A DNA stretch of 64,000 nt from Leifsonia sp. CL147 (lineage in GTDB: Bacteria; Actinomycetota; Actinomycetes; Actinomycetales; Microbacteriaceae). Below the pieces are notes generated by a model, which made no database searches, was not told the origin of the DNA, and saw only the letters and a list, made by a program, of their open reading frames with translations. The translations under genes were made by a program, and so were the position numbers. Below are positions 34,548 through 43,330 of this stretch, piece after piece. The number at the start of each line of letters is the position of its first letter. The stretch's first letter is position 1. The stretch is from contig NZ_FOTM01000002.1 of the NCBI RefSeq assembly GCF_900114565.1, positions 1 to 64,000 of the forward strand, written 5' to 3'.

Positions 34548-35111
34548 GTGCCGGTTCTCCACCTCGTGGCCGGGCCCAACGGCTCGGGCAAGTCGACCTA
34601 CGTCGCGCGCCTCCTTCAGTCGGTGACGCACCTGCCGTTCGTGAACGCTGACGTCATCGCTGCCGAACGCTGGCCGGACGCCCAGTCCGAGCATGCCTAC
34701 GACGCGTCTCGCGCGGCAGCCACCGAGCGGGAACGGCTGCTCTCAGAACGCAGATCGTTCATCACCGAGACGGTCTTCAGCCACCCCAGCAAGCTCGCGC
34801 TCGTCGATGAGGCGATCGCGCTGGGCTACCTCGTGCACCTGCATGTGATCCTCGTCCCGGTGGAGGTGAGCGTGAACCGTGTCGCAGAACGGGTCCGCGA
34901 CGGCGGACATGGTGTGCCCGAGCAGAAGATCCGGGAGCGATACAGCCGACTGTGGGAGCTCGTCGCGAAGGCACGCACCGTTGCCGATCGCAGTGAGTTC
35001 TTCGACAACAGCAGCGCCAGCCGGCCATTCCGCCGAGTCGCCGCGTACGAGCACGGCCTGCCTTTAGGTGCGCCGAGCTGGCCCGCCTGGACGCCAGCAG
35101 CGCTCGGCTGA
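34548..35111 (+). CDS. zeta-toxin-type P-loop kinase
   Basis: The 187-residue protein opens with Walker A GPNGSGKSTY (residues 9-18) and carries FVNADVIAAE (zeta-type base Asp), ITETVFSHPSKL and a VSVNRVAERVRDGGHGVP lid. This matches zeta-toxin-like kinases, which phosphorylate UDP-N-acetylglucosamine in known cases. The start is a GTG 3 bases after the antitoxin stop. The partner is ParD-like rather than the classical epsilon antitoxin. Confidence 0.82.
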   Translation: MPVLHLVAGPNGSGKSTYVARLLQSVTHLPFVNADVIAAERWPDAQSEHAYDASRAAATERERLLSERRSFITETVFSHPSKLALVDEAIALGYLVHLHVILVPVEVSVNRVAERVRDGGHGVPEQKIRERYSRLWELVAKARTVADRSEFFDNSSASRPFRRVAAYEHGLPLGAPSWPAWTPAALG

Positions 35112-35176
35112 GGCGCACGCCACCTCCTGCGCGCCCACATCGCTGACCTGGGCTCGATCAGAGCCGCGGGTAGCAG

Positions 35177-35190
35177 TGTGAGCGATCACA
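35177..35190 (+). promoter_or_regulatory. LacI-type operator candidate, distal copy
   Basis: TGTGAGCGATCACA is an inverted repeat TGTGA-N4-TCACA. It is the exact reverse complement of the site at 35275-35288, 98 bases away, a spacing that would allow DNA looping. Confidence 0.65.
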
Positions 35191-35234
35191 GAGCGCGCCG
35201 TATCGATGGGCACCGCTCCCCGACGCCCACACTC

Positions 35235-35304
35235 TTGACTGCCGACCGCTGCATCTGCTCTAATTCGAACACAATGTGATCGCTCACAATTACGGGCGAT
35301 CACA
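35235..35304 (+). promoter_or_regulatory. promoter and LacI-type operators of the GH51 gene
   Basis: A -35 TTGACT (35235-35240) and -10 TCTAAT (35259-35264) with an 18-base spacer are followed by TGTGATCGCTCACA at 35275-35288, over the start-site region. A degenerate copy (11 of 14 matches) lies at 35291-35304. The cognate regulator is not in this window. Confidence 0.65.
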
Positions 35305-35340
35305 GTGGCATCTCGACCCCGTTGCAATGGAACCTGAACG

Positions 35341-35484
35341 ATGAAGATCACGATTCCCGCGCTCGCCCCTGCCGCGGCAGTGGCGGCGCTCGCGCTGTCG
35401 GGGATCGATCGACGTCGACCAGGGTGGTCGCGATGCGGCTCTACCGCGTTCGGGCGCGGTACTTCCGCCACTGCCCGGAGCTGA
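35341..35484 (+). pseudogene. short frame encoding a signal-peptide-like N-terminus
   Basis: ATG at 35341 begins MKITIPALAPAAAVAALALSG, which looks like the first 20 residues of a secreted protein or lipoprotein. It then runs into a basic non-protein-like tail and stops at 35484. It is probably the stub left by deletion of a gene, perhaps a sugar-binding lipoprotein, that once followed this promoter. A leader peptide is the alternative. Confidence 0.4.
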
Positions 35485-35516
35485 ACATCCATCTCCTCCA
35501 CGAAAGGCGCACCATC

Positions 35517-38500
35517 ATGCATTCTGACGACTCCTCGAGGCGACGGCGCGTGGGAAGCGGCATCGTCGCCGCTTCCGCCGCGGTCGCCGTGCTCGCGCTC
35601 GCCGGCGCGGCCGTCGCGAGCCCGCCTCCGCCCGATCTGCTCAGGACCTCGGCCGTGACAGCGGTCCCTGCGGCCTCCGTCATGACCACGACGTCGGTGC
35701 CGAAGCCGGCGAGCGCGTGGTCCCTCGACGAAGGAACCGGCACCTCCGCAGCCGATTCTGCGGGCACCGACACTGCGACGCTCGGTTCCGGTGCGTCATG
35801 GATCACCGGTGCCGTCGGATCGCACGCGGTGTCCCTCGACGGCAGCCCCAACGGCGCCGTCGTCGCTCCGGCTCCCGCGGTCGACACCTCGAAGAGCTTC
35901 ACCGTGTCGGCGTGGGTGAACTTCTCATCCGTCGGCGGCTACCAGACGATCAGCGGCATCGACGGGGCGAACATCGGCGGGTTCTTCCTTCAGCTCTCTG
36001 GGCAGACCGGGAAGTTCGCGATGACCCGGCGCGCAGCGGACAGTGACTCCGCGGCCGAGGTGCGAGCGGATTCCGACGTGGCTCCCGTGGCGAACACCTG
36101 GTACCACGTCGTGGGCGTGGATGACACGGCCTCCTCGTCGCTCCAGATCTACGTCGACGGCCAGGCCGGCTCCGCCGCCTCGTTCTCGTCGCCGTGGCAG
36201 GCGACGGGCGCGACCTCCATCGGCCGCGGCGACTACAACGGTCCGACCGACTACGTCCACGGTGCCGTGGACGATGTGCAGTACTTCGCGTCAGCGCTGA
36301 CAGCGGATCAGGTCGCCAACATCGACGCGTCCGCGCACTGGACGTATGACGAGGGCACCGGGACGACAGCGGCCGACTCGACGGGGAACGGCAACGCGCA
36401 GACGCTCGCCGCCGGTGCCGGCTGGGCGGACGGTCGCGTCGGTGCGCACTCGGTGAGCTTCGACGGATCGAGCACCGGGTACGCCTCCGCGGGCAAGCCC
36501 GTCGTGGACACGCGCTACTCGTTCTCAGTCGCCGCCTGGGTCAAGCTCGCGTCGACCACCGGCTTCCAGGACATCGCCTCGGTCGACGGCGCGAACGTCA
36601 GCGGCTTCTATCTCCAGTTGCGGGGTGACACCGGGAGGTTCGCCTTCACCCGGCTCGCCAGCGACTCGACGAGCGCGGCCGCCAGCTCTGCGTCCGCCAG
36701 TGCGCCGCCCACGGCAGGCACCTGGTACCACCTGGTCGGCGTCTATGACGCCGCCGCGAAGACCCTGGCGCTCTACGTGAACGGGACCCTGCAATCCACG
36801 GTCGCGTTCACGACCCCGTGGCAGGCCACCGGTTCGTTCGCCACGGGACGCGGGACGTACAACGGTCCCACCGACTTCCTCTCCGGCGATGTCGATGACG
36901 TCCAGGTGCTCGACTATGCAGCGACCGCGAACGATGTGTCGGGCATCGAAGGCAACTCCGGAGGACAGCTCACCGTCGACGCCACCAACCCCGCACACGC
37001 GCTTCCGAGCAGCTTCTTCGGCCTGATGACGGAGGACATCAACCACTCGATGACGGGTGGACTGTACGCGGAACTGATCAACAACCGGTCGATGATGGCC
37101 AGCACCACCGCGCCCGTCGAGTGGAACAGCGTGAACGGCGCCGCCCTCTCGCTGGACAAGTCGAACCCGCTCAACAAGGCTCTGACCCAGTCGCTGCGGG
37201 TCGACCTGGGTGGTGCGGACGCGCACCGAGCCTCCGGCGTGTCGAACAACGGATACTGGGGCATCCCGGTCACGCCCGATCAGACGTACTCCGCGCAGTT
37301 CTTCGCCATGGGGACGAAGGGCTTCCACGGACCGCTCACGGTGTCTGTGGTGAGTTCCGACGGCTCCACGGTGTACGCGACGGCACAGGTGAACGGCGTC
37401 ACCGACGCGTGGAAGCAGTTCTCCGCGAAGTTGAAGACGGGCTCGAAGGCGCCGACCACCGCGGATGCGCGTTTCGTCATCACCGCAAGCGGAAACGCGG
37501 GTCAGAGTCTGTGGCTCGACAATGTGTCGCTGTTCCCGCCGACGTACGACAACCTCGCCAATGGCCTCCGCCCGGATCTGATGACCAAGCTCGCCGGGCT
37601 GAAGCCGGCCTTCATCCGCGAACCCGGCGGCAACTACCTGGAGGGCAACACGATCGACACCCGCTTCAACTGGAAGAACACGATCGGACCGACCTGGACG
37701 CGTCCCGGCCACCAGGACGACGCGTGGGGGTACTACTCCACCGACGGGATGGGCCTCCTCGAGTACCTGGAATGGTGCGAGGAACTGGGTGCCCAGCCGC
37801 TGCTCGCCGTGTACGCGGGCTACTCGCTGAACGGTTCGGTGGTTCCGCAGGATCAGCTGCAGCCGTACGTGCAGGACGCACTCGACGAGATCCAGTTCGC
37901 GACAGGACCTGCGACGAGCACCTGGGGCAAGATCCGTGCTGAGGACGGTCACCCCGCGCCCTTCAGCATCTCGACGGTCGAGATCGGCAACGAAGACTTC
38001 TTCGACAGGAGCGGCAGCTACAACTCCTACCGGTTCCCGATGTTCGCGGACGCGATCAAGAAGGAGTACCCGGACCTGAGCCTCGTGGCGACGGCCGCCG
38101 TGACCTCGCGCACGCCGGACATAATCGACGACCACTACTACAACTCGCCGTCGTGGATGAACTCCAACGCCAACCTGTACGACCACACCTCGCGGACGGG
38201 CCCGAAGGTCCTGGTCGGCGAATGGGCGTCGCAGGAGGGTGCGCCGACGCCGGACCTGGCGGCCGCGATCGGAGACGCCTCCTGGCTGACCGGCCTGATG
38301 CGGAACTCCGATCTGGTGATGGGGGAGTCGTATGCGCCGATGCTGGTCGACGTCAACGATGACCGGTGGAAGACGAACCTGATCGGCTTCAACGCCCTGA
38401 CGAGTTACGTGTCACCCAGCTACTGGGCGCAGTCGATGCTGGCCAAGAACCACGGCGACCAGGTGCTCAACGCCTCCTACAACGGCATCGGCGGCATGAA

Positions 38501-38777
38501 CGTCACCGCGACCAAGGACAGCGTCACCGGAAAGATCTACGTGGTGATCGTCAATCCGAGCTCCAAATCGCAGAAGGTGCAGCTGAACATCACGGGTGTG
38601 GACTCGCTCAAATCCACCGGAACAGCCGTCGTGCTGACCTCCGCGAGCGGGACGGACACCAACACCATCAACGATCCGAACAACGTGGCCCCGGTCACGA
38701 CGTCGATCAGCGGTGTCACTCCGGCGTACGAGCGCGCCGTTCCCGCGAACTCCGTGACGGTCCTCGACCTGAACTGA
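35517..38777 (+). CDS. secreted GH51 alpha-L-arabinofuranosidase with two LamG domains
   Basis: The 1086-residue protein has an arginine-rich signal peptide, two tandem concanavalin-like LamG domains (about 45-230 and 240-425, each starting with a DEGTGT-AADS motif) and a GH51 catalytic part from about 440. In the latter, FFGLMTEDINHSMTGGLYAE opens the fold, EPGGNYLEG lines the site, VEIGNED gives acid/base Glu826 and VGEWAS gives nucleophile Glu902. A galactose-binding-like module sits around 530-680. It releases arabinofuranose from arabinoxylan or arabinan outside the cell. AAAGG precedes ATG 35517; the frame extends upstream without sense. Confidence 0.93.
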   Translation: MHSDDSSRRRRVGSGIVAASAAVAVLALAGAAVASPPPPDLLRTSAVTAVPAASVMTTTSVPKPASAWSLDEGTGTSAADSAGTDTATLGSGASWITGAVGSHAVSLDGSPNGAVVAPAPAVDTSKSFTVSAWVNFSSVGGYQTISGIDGANIGGFFLQLSGQTGKFAMTRRAADSDSAAEVRADSDVAPVANTWYHVVGVDDTASSSLQIYVDGQAGSAASFSSPWQATGATSIGRGDYNGPTDYVHGAVDDVQYFASALTADQVANIDASAHWTYDEGTGTTAADSTGNGNAQTLAAGAGWADGRVGAHSVSFDGSSTGYASAGKPVVDTRYSFSVAAWVKLASTTGFQDIASVDGANVSGFYLQLRGDTGRFAFTRLASDSTSAAASSASASAPPTAGTWYHLVGVYDAAAKTLALYVNGTLQSTVAFTTPWQATGSFATGRGTYNGPTDFLSGDVDDVQVLDYAATANDVSGIEGNSGGQLTVDATNPAHALPSSFFGLMTEDINHSMTGGLYAELINNRSMMASTTAPVEWNSVNGAALSLDKSNPLNKALTQSLRVDLGGADAHRASGVSNNGYWGIPVTPDQTYSAQFFAMGTKGFHGPLTVSVVSSDGSTVYATAQVNGVTDAWKQFSAKLKTGSKAPTTADARFVITASGNAGQSLWLDNVSLFPPTYDNLANGLRPDLMTKLAGLKPAFIREPGGNYLEGNTIDTRFNWKNTIGPTWTRPGHQDDAWGYYSTDGMGLLEYLEWCEELGAQPLLAVYAGYSLNGSVVPQDQLQPYVQDALDEIQFATGPATSTWGKIRAEDGHPAPFSISTVEIGNEDFFDRSGSYNSYRFPMFADAIKKEYPDLSLVATAAVTSRTPDIIDDHYYNSPSWMNSNANLYDHTSRTGPKVLVGEWASQEGAPTPDLAAAIGDASWLTGLMRNSDLVMGESYAPMLVDVNDDRWKTNLIGFNALTSYVSPSYWAQSMLAKNHGDQVLNASYNGIGGMNVTATKDSVTGKIYVVIVNPSSKSQKVQLNITGVDSLKSTGTAVVLTSASGTDTNTINDPNNVAPVTTSISGVTPAYERAVPANSVTVLDLN

Positions 38778-38790
38778 TCGCAGAACTGCG

Positions 38791-38827
38791 CAAGAGCCCA
38801 CCCCGGCACGGACGGGGTGGGCTCTTG
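38791..38827. terminator. bidirectional terminator between GH51 and the ABC operon
   Basis: A perfect 15-bp stem (38791-38805 with 38813-38827) with a 7-base loop lies between two convergent genes. Outward T/A richness is slight. It can serve both directions. Confidence 0.85.
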
Positions 38828-38862
38828 TGTCTGCTGCGGTCCTCGCTGACTGTGAACCGACC

Positions 38863-39678
38863 TCAGCGGAGTGCGCGTCTCAGGCCGACCAGTCTCTCGA
38901 CGACGACGACGATTATGGCCGAGAAGACGATCAACACGACGGACAGGGAGGCCACGGCCGCGTCCGCAGACGTCGCCACATAGTTCATGAGCTGCACTGG
39001 CAGGGTCGGCTTGCCCGACTGCGCGACGAAGAGTGCGATCACGAGTTCGTCGAACGAGACGACGAAAGCCATCACAGCGCCGGCGATGACCCCCGGAAGG
39101 ATGATCGGGAAGGTCACATGCCGAAAGACCGTGGACCCGCTCGCGCCCAGCACTCGCGCCGCCTCCTCGCTCGAGGTGTCGGATGTGGCCAGGCTCATCA
39201 TTGTCGTGCGCATCACGTACGGCAGGGTGATGCTGATGTGGCCGATGACGATCGCGGCGTAGGTGTTCATCAGGCCGAGCGGCCCGAGTACCAGGACGAG
39301 GCCGAGGGCCAGCACGATCGTGGGCACGAGGAGCGGGCTGAGGAAGAATGCCGAGATGGCGCCGCGGCCGGGGAAGTCGTAGCGCTGGATGGCCAATGAG
39401 GCGGGCACTCCCACCAGGAGCACGACGACTGTCACGATCGACGCGGTGATCAACGACGTCTGCAGCCCGCTGACGAACACGGTCTTCTGCGGCAGGATGG
39501 CGTACCAGTTCCAGGTGAATCCCTCTGGCGGAAAAGAGAGATAGGTGTTGGAGCTGAACGAGATCACCACCACGATCAGCAGCGGCGCGAGCAGGAAGAG
39601 ATACAGCACGCCGACAAGGATTCTGAAGGCGATGGCTCCGGCGTCGATCCGTCGACGCGAAGGTGTGAGCTGGGTCAT
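38863..39678 (-). CDS. ABC importer permease, PotC-like
   Basis: The 271-residue membrane protein of the spermidine/putrescine/2-aminoethylphosphonate type shows six membrane segments and the EAA loop (EEAARVLGASGSTVFRHVTF). It is the last gene of a four-gene minus-strand operon (binding protein, ATPase, PotB-like, PotC-like). Substrates of this family include polyamines, iron and small organic acids or amines; the sequence does not decide. Confidence 0.92.
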   Translation of the reverse strand: MTQLTPSRRRIDAGAIAFRILVGVLYLFLLAPLLIVVVISFSSNTYLSFPPEGFTWNWYAILPQKTVFVSGLQTSLITASIVTVVVLLVGVPASLAIQRYDFPGRGAISAFFLSPLLVPTIVLALGLVLVLGPLGLMNTYAAIVIGHISITLPYVMRTTMMSLATSDTSSEEAARVLGASGSTVFRHVTFPIILPGVIAGAVMAFVVSFDELVIALFVAQSGKPTLPVQLMNYVATSADAAVASLSVVLIVFSAIIVVVVERLVGLRRALR

Positions 39679-39679
39679 T

Positions 39680-40597
39680 TCAGGCTCCGAGTCTGCGGGC
39701 GAGGCGCTGGTACAGCGCGACGACCGTTCCGAAGAGGATCAGGAGGATCACCGAGAGCGATGCAGCGAACGGCCAATTGAGCAGTCCCGTTGTCTGGTCG
39801 TAGATTTCGGTCGCCATGACGTGGACACGCCCACCGCCGAGCAGCTGAGGAGTGACGAACGTGCTGATGCTGAGGACGAAGACGAGGAGGAAGGCGGTCA
39901 GGAGTCCGGGCAAGCTCAGCGGAAGGGTCACACGCAAGAAGACGGATGCCCGGTTCGCGCCGAGTGAGGACGCGGCCTCCTCGAGTTGAGGGTTCAGCCT
40001 CCCGAAACCGGACATCATTCCGAGGATGGCGTACGGCATGAAGATCTCGACGAGGCCGATGACGACGCCGAGGAAGCTGTTGGCGAGCGGGAGGGGTGCG
40101 CTGATGATCCCGAGGTTCTTCAGGGTGGAGTTCACCAGCCCCTGAGGGCCGAGGATGACCATCCACCCGAAGGTTCGCACGACCGCCGAGGTGAGCAGGG
40201 GCGCGATCGCGAGCGCGACGAGCACGCTCTTCCACTTCGATGACGACTTCGTCAGGAACAACGCGATCGGGTAGGACACGAGGATGCAGAGAACGGCCGA
40301 CAGGATCCCGAGAAGCAGCGTGTTGCCGATGACGCCCCAGTAGTACGGGTCGGCCAGTGGCTTGATGTACGAGTCGAGCGAGTACGTCGTGTCGTAGAGA
40401 CCGTCGCCGTGCCCGATGTTGAACGACATCCTGATCATCCACACCAGCGGGTACGCGTAGCTGACGATCAGCGCGAGGAGTGCGGGAAGGGCGAGGGCCC
40501 AGGCGATCAGCCGGTTCTGCCGCGTTCGCGACCGCTCGAGGCGGCCGCGGTCGCCGGCCCGACCGAGATTCAGGGTGCTGATGGCGGTCGTGGTCAT
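39680..40597 (-). CDS. ABC importer permease, PotB-like
   Basis: The 305-residue permease has a basic N-terminus (RGRLERSRTRQNR), six membrane segments and the EAA loop (EEAASSLGANRASVFLRVTL). It starts inside the stop region of the ATPase gene (ATGA) and ends 1 base before the next permease start. It forms the membrane channel with its PotC-like partner. Confidence 0.92.
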   Translation of the reverse strand: MTTTAISTLNLGRAGDRGRLERSRTRQNRLIAWALALPALLALIVSYAYPLVWMIRMSFNIGHGDGLYDTTYSLDSYIKPLADPYYWGVIGNTLLLGILSAVLCILVSYPIALFLTKSSSKWKSVLVALAIAPLLTSAVVRTFGWMVILGPQGLVNSTLKNLGIISAPLPLANSFLGVVIGLVEIFMPYAILGMMSGFGRLNPQLEEAASSLGANRASVFLRVTLPLSLPGLLTAFLLVFVLSISTFVTPQLLGGGRVHVMATEIYDQTTGLLNWPFAASLSVILLILFGTVVALYQRLARRLGA

Positions 40598-41790
40598 CGC
40601 CCGGTCGCCTCCTCGTGCGGGAGGAGATAGGCATCTGCGGGGTCCCAGCTCAGCTGCACGTGGTCGCCCGCAGAGGGGAGGTCGGACGAGGACGATGTCA
40701 CCTCGGCGACGAAGTCGCCCTGAGTCGTCGTCACCCGATAGCCGACCGCGTCTCCGGTGTAGGTCATGGAGACGACCGTGCCCCTGAGGGAGTTCGCCTC
40801 CTCTGCGTCGTCCGCACGGCGCACCCGGAGGTTGTGGGGCCGGAGCACAAGGGTCGTGTCCGTACCCTCCAGCCCTGGCCGGCCCACGGCGCCGCCTGAT
40901 CCGAAAGACGGCGCCGCGATCCGGTAGAGCTTCTCACCGTGGTCCGCCGGAGCGAGTTCGGCCTCCACTGCGACGTCCAGCAGATTGGCCCGGCCGATGA
41001 AGTCGGCGACGAACCGGGTTCTCGGCCGCCGGTAGATGTCGCGGGGGGCGCCGAACTGCTCGATCAGGCCTCCGTTCATCACGGCGATCCGATCGGCCAT
41101 GTCGAGTGCTTCGTCCTGGTCGTGCGTGACGAAGAGCGTCGTCGCCCGGGAACGCTGCTGGAGCATGCGGATCTCGGTGCGCATGGATTCGCGCAGCTTC
41201 GCGTCGAGATTCGACAGGGGCTCGTCGAGGAGCAGGAGTGTCGGCTCCACGACGAGCGCCCTGGCGAGTGCGATGCGCTGCTGCTGTCCTCCGGACAGTT
41301 CCTTGACCCGGCGCTTCGCCAGGTGCTCCAGCTTGACCATGGCGAGCGCTTCGAGGGCACGCTTCCGTTGCTGCTCGCGGTCGACCTTGCGCATCTTCAG
41401 ACCGAACGACACATTGTCCAGCACGTTCATGTGCGGGAAGAGAGCATAGGACTGGAACACCATCCCCATCCCGCGCTTGTGCACGGGAGTGGAGGTGATG
41501 TCGGCGCCGTCGATCAGGATCGAGCCGGAGGTGGGTTCCATCAAGCCGGCGACCATGCGCAGCGTGGTCGTCTTGCCGCATCCGGACGGACCGAGTAGAG
41601 CCACCAGGTGGCCCGACTCGATTTCCATGTTGAGCTTGTCGACGGCTGGATCGGTGCCCGCGCTGTACTGCTTCGTCAGGTCGACGAGCGACAGCTTCGC
41701 CTGCTCCCTGCGTGCGCCGGAGTCTCCAGTGCCTCGCGCCCGGATGGGTGCAGAGCGCTCACTCGCGGCGATCGTCTGGTTCGTCTGCAT
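40594..41790 (-). CDS. ABC importer ATPase, PotA-like
   Basis: The 398-residue ATPase has Walker A GPSGCGKTT (about residue 70), Q-loop FQSYALFPHM, signature LSGGQQQR, Walker B LLLLDEPLSNLD and H-loop VTHDQDEAL. A TOBE domain follows from about 300. A 35-residue N-terminal extension is unusual. It powers the two permeases downstream. The gene lies 39 bases after the binding-protein gene in the same operon. Confidence 0.94.
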   Translation of the reverse strand: MQTNQTIAASERSAPIRARGTGDSGARREQAKLSLVDLTKQYSAGTDPAVDKLNMEIESGHLVALLGPSGCGKTTTLRMVAGLMEPTSGSILIDGADITSTPVHKRGMGMVFQSYALFPHMNVLDNVSFGLKMRKVDREQQRKRALEALAMVKLEHLAKRRVKELSGGQQQRIALARALVVEPTLLLLDEPLSNLDAKLRESMRTEIRMLQQRSRATTLFVTHDQDEALDMADRIAVMNGGLIEQFGAPRDIYRRPRTRFVADFIGRANLLDVAVEAELAPADHGEKLYRIAAPSFGSGGAVGRPGLEGTDTTLVLRPHNLRVRRADDAEEANSLRGTVVSMTYTGDAVGYRVTTTQGDFVAEVTSSSSDLPSAGDHVQLSWDPADAYLLPHEEATGR

Positions 41791-41829
41791 GATGGTCCTC
41801 AGGTTCGGATTGATCGATGTGGAGGCCGG

Positions 41830-42924
41830 TCAGCCGCCGATGATCTCGCGCTTCCAGATGTCCGTCCACTGGGAGCGGACCGTTGCGAGCCAATCCGGGT
41901 CGTAGGAGATGATCTTCACCGACCCGTCGGTCTTCACGATCCGGTCGGCGACATCGGCGGGCAGTGTCACATTGTCGACGGACGGTGCGTAGTACAGCGC
42001 CTTGGCGAATGCGGTCTGAGCTTCAGCACCGAGGGCATAGTTCATGAACAGCTTCGCCGCCGCCGCGTTGGGCGCGTTCTTGAGCAGGTTGATCGTGTTG
42101 ATCTGGTACATCGTGCCCTCCTTCGGGAAGGCGATCCCCAGCTTTCCGCCACTCTGATCGCTGTAGTACTGGCCGCGGGCGTTCTGTCCGAGGTCGAGCA
42201 CGGTCTGACCCGTGATGACGCTCTGGTACTCGTCCGGCAGCGGAGCCCAGGTCTGGACATTCGGGGCCAGCTGCTTGAGGCGGGCGACCGCCTTATCGAT
42301 GCTCTTCGTGAAGTCCTCGCCTTGCATTTTCGCTGCGATCATCGTCAGGTCGATGCTCAGGGCAGAGGGGGGAGCGGTGATCCCGATCTTCTGCTTGTAC
42401 TTGGAGTCCCAGAGCACGTTCCACGACGTGGGCGCCTTCGGGAACGTCTTGGTGTCGTAGAGGAGACCCACAGCGTCCTCCTGAAGGACGGGACCAAAGC
42501 CCTGGGTGTCGAGGATGTCCTTCTTGACGTGCTTGATGTTGGGAACATCCGTTGCCGAGATCTTCGCGAAGATGCCCTGCTTGTTACCGGTCTCGGCAAC
42601 CGTGCTGTCCATGATCGCCACATCGGTCGACGGAGTGCCGGCCTCCGACTGGATCGCGGCGAGCATGTCGCCCGACGAGCGCTTGGATTGGTACTGGACC
42701 TTGATCTTCGGGTACTTCGCCTCGAACGGCTTGATCACGGCGTTCCAGTACTGGTTCTGCCAGATGTCCGCGTAGCCGATGATGCTGAGGTTCCCGCTCG
42801 GCTGCGCTCCGGCGGCCGAAGGAGTCGAACCGGACGAACTGCCGCTCGCGCATCCGCTGAGCGCAGCAAGCCCAACAGCGACGGTCGCCGCGGCGAGCAC
42901 TCGCTTCCCATAACGACTGAACAT
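41830..42924 (-). CDS. ABC importer solute-binding lipoprotein, PotD-like
   Basis: The 364-residue protein has a lipobox LSGC with Cys25 and the family fold of spermidine/putrescine-binding proteins (GNLSIIGYADIWQNQYWNAV; VGLLYDTKTFPKAPTSWNVL; DEYQSVITGQTVLDLG). The ligand is unknown. The acid-rich polyamine pocket cannot be judged by eye. It heads the operon. An inverted repeat at 43019-43035 and a LacI-type operator at 43235-43251 lie upstream. Confidence 0.92.
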   Translation of the reverse strand: MFSRYGKRVLAAATVAVGLAALSGCASGSSSGSTPSAAGAQPSGNLSIIGYADIWQNQYWNAVIKPFEAKYPKIKVQYQSKRSSGDMLAAIQSEAGTPSTDVAIMDSTVAETGNKQGIFAKISATDVPNIKHVKKDILDTQGFGPVLQEDAVGLLYDTKTFPKAPTSWNVLWDSKYKQKIGITAPPSALSIDLTMIAAKMQGEDFTKSIDKAVARLKQLAPNVQTWAPLPDEYQSVITGQTVLDLGQNARGQYYSDQSGGKLGIAFPKEGTMYQINTINLLKNAPNAAAAKLFMNYALGAEAQTAFAKALYYAPSVDNVTLPADVADRIVKTDGSVKIISYDPDWLATVRSQWTDIWKREIIGG

Positions 42925-43018
42925 CTGAGCTCCTTCTTCGGGGCGCGGAAGAGCTTCGATACAGGCCCTACGTCGCGCGCTGTGTTGTGGGGGTGGCGGC
43001 CGGGGTTATATACCGCCC

Positions 43019-43035
43019 AGTCGCTTGACGCGACT
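43019..43035. promoter_or_regulatory. inverted repeat at the ABC operon promoter
   Basis: AGTCGC-TTGAC-GCGACT is a perfect 6+6 inverted repeat immediately upstream of the likely -10 of the binding-protein gene. It differs from the TGGCA-N7-TGCCA motif, so a second regulator is possible. Confidence 0.45.
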
Positions 43036-43234
43036 TGTTGCGATCACGGTAGCTTTCCGGCGCCAGCTCTGCCTCAAGAATTCACAGTGCGTGCCAACGT
43101 TGTGCGCAGGTTCGACACGGGGGACTATTGAGGAGAGACGCGGAGCCAGACGAAACGGCCTGATCAAGTTGGAAAAAAGGGGCGGGAATAAAACAAGACG
43201 CGGAGGCGGCTGTCGCAGTCGGAGAATTCCCGGA

Positions 43235-43251
43235 TGGCAATATTTGTGCCA
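43235..43251. promoter_or_regulatory. LacI operator candidate 1 (TGGCA-N7-TGCCA), ABC side
   Basis: The 17-base site reads TGGCAATATTTGTGCCA and the symmetry extends two bases outwards on each side (GATGGCA...TGCCATC). It lies 310 bases upstream of the ABC operon start and 84 after the lacI stop. Confidence 0.65.
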
Positions 43252-43330
43252 TCGGTGTGCGACATTGACCACCGCAAAGCACCGCGCACGGCGCAGGTGG
43301 AGGAGCCCATGCGTCGGGAGCGACCGAGAA

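Larger units (their letters stand above)
35112..35516. other. 405-bp control region of the GH51 gene
   Basis: This stretch holds two copies of a 14-bp LacI-type operator plus a third degenerate one, a promoter, and a short reading frame that looks like a stranded signal peptide (35341-35484). No full gene is present. Confidence 0.6.
42925..43330. other. 406-bp control region between the ABC operon and lacI
   Basis: No gene is seen. It contains a possible -10 (TATATAA on the minus strand near 43010), the palindrome at 43019-43035 and the operator at 43235-43251. A long plus-strand open frame crossing this region is a shadow. Confidence 0.55.

Noticed and set aside
35275-35288. reading TGTGATCGCTCACA as a CRP site
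   Set aside because: CRP sites have TGTGA-N6-TCACA; here the spacer is 4, which fits LacI-type operators better.
36525-38186. 553-codon minus-strand open frame opposite GH51
   Set aside because: It is opposite a well-conserved catalytic domain with no recognisable motif.
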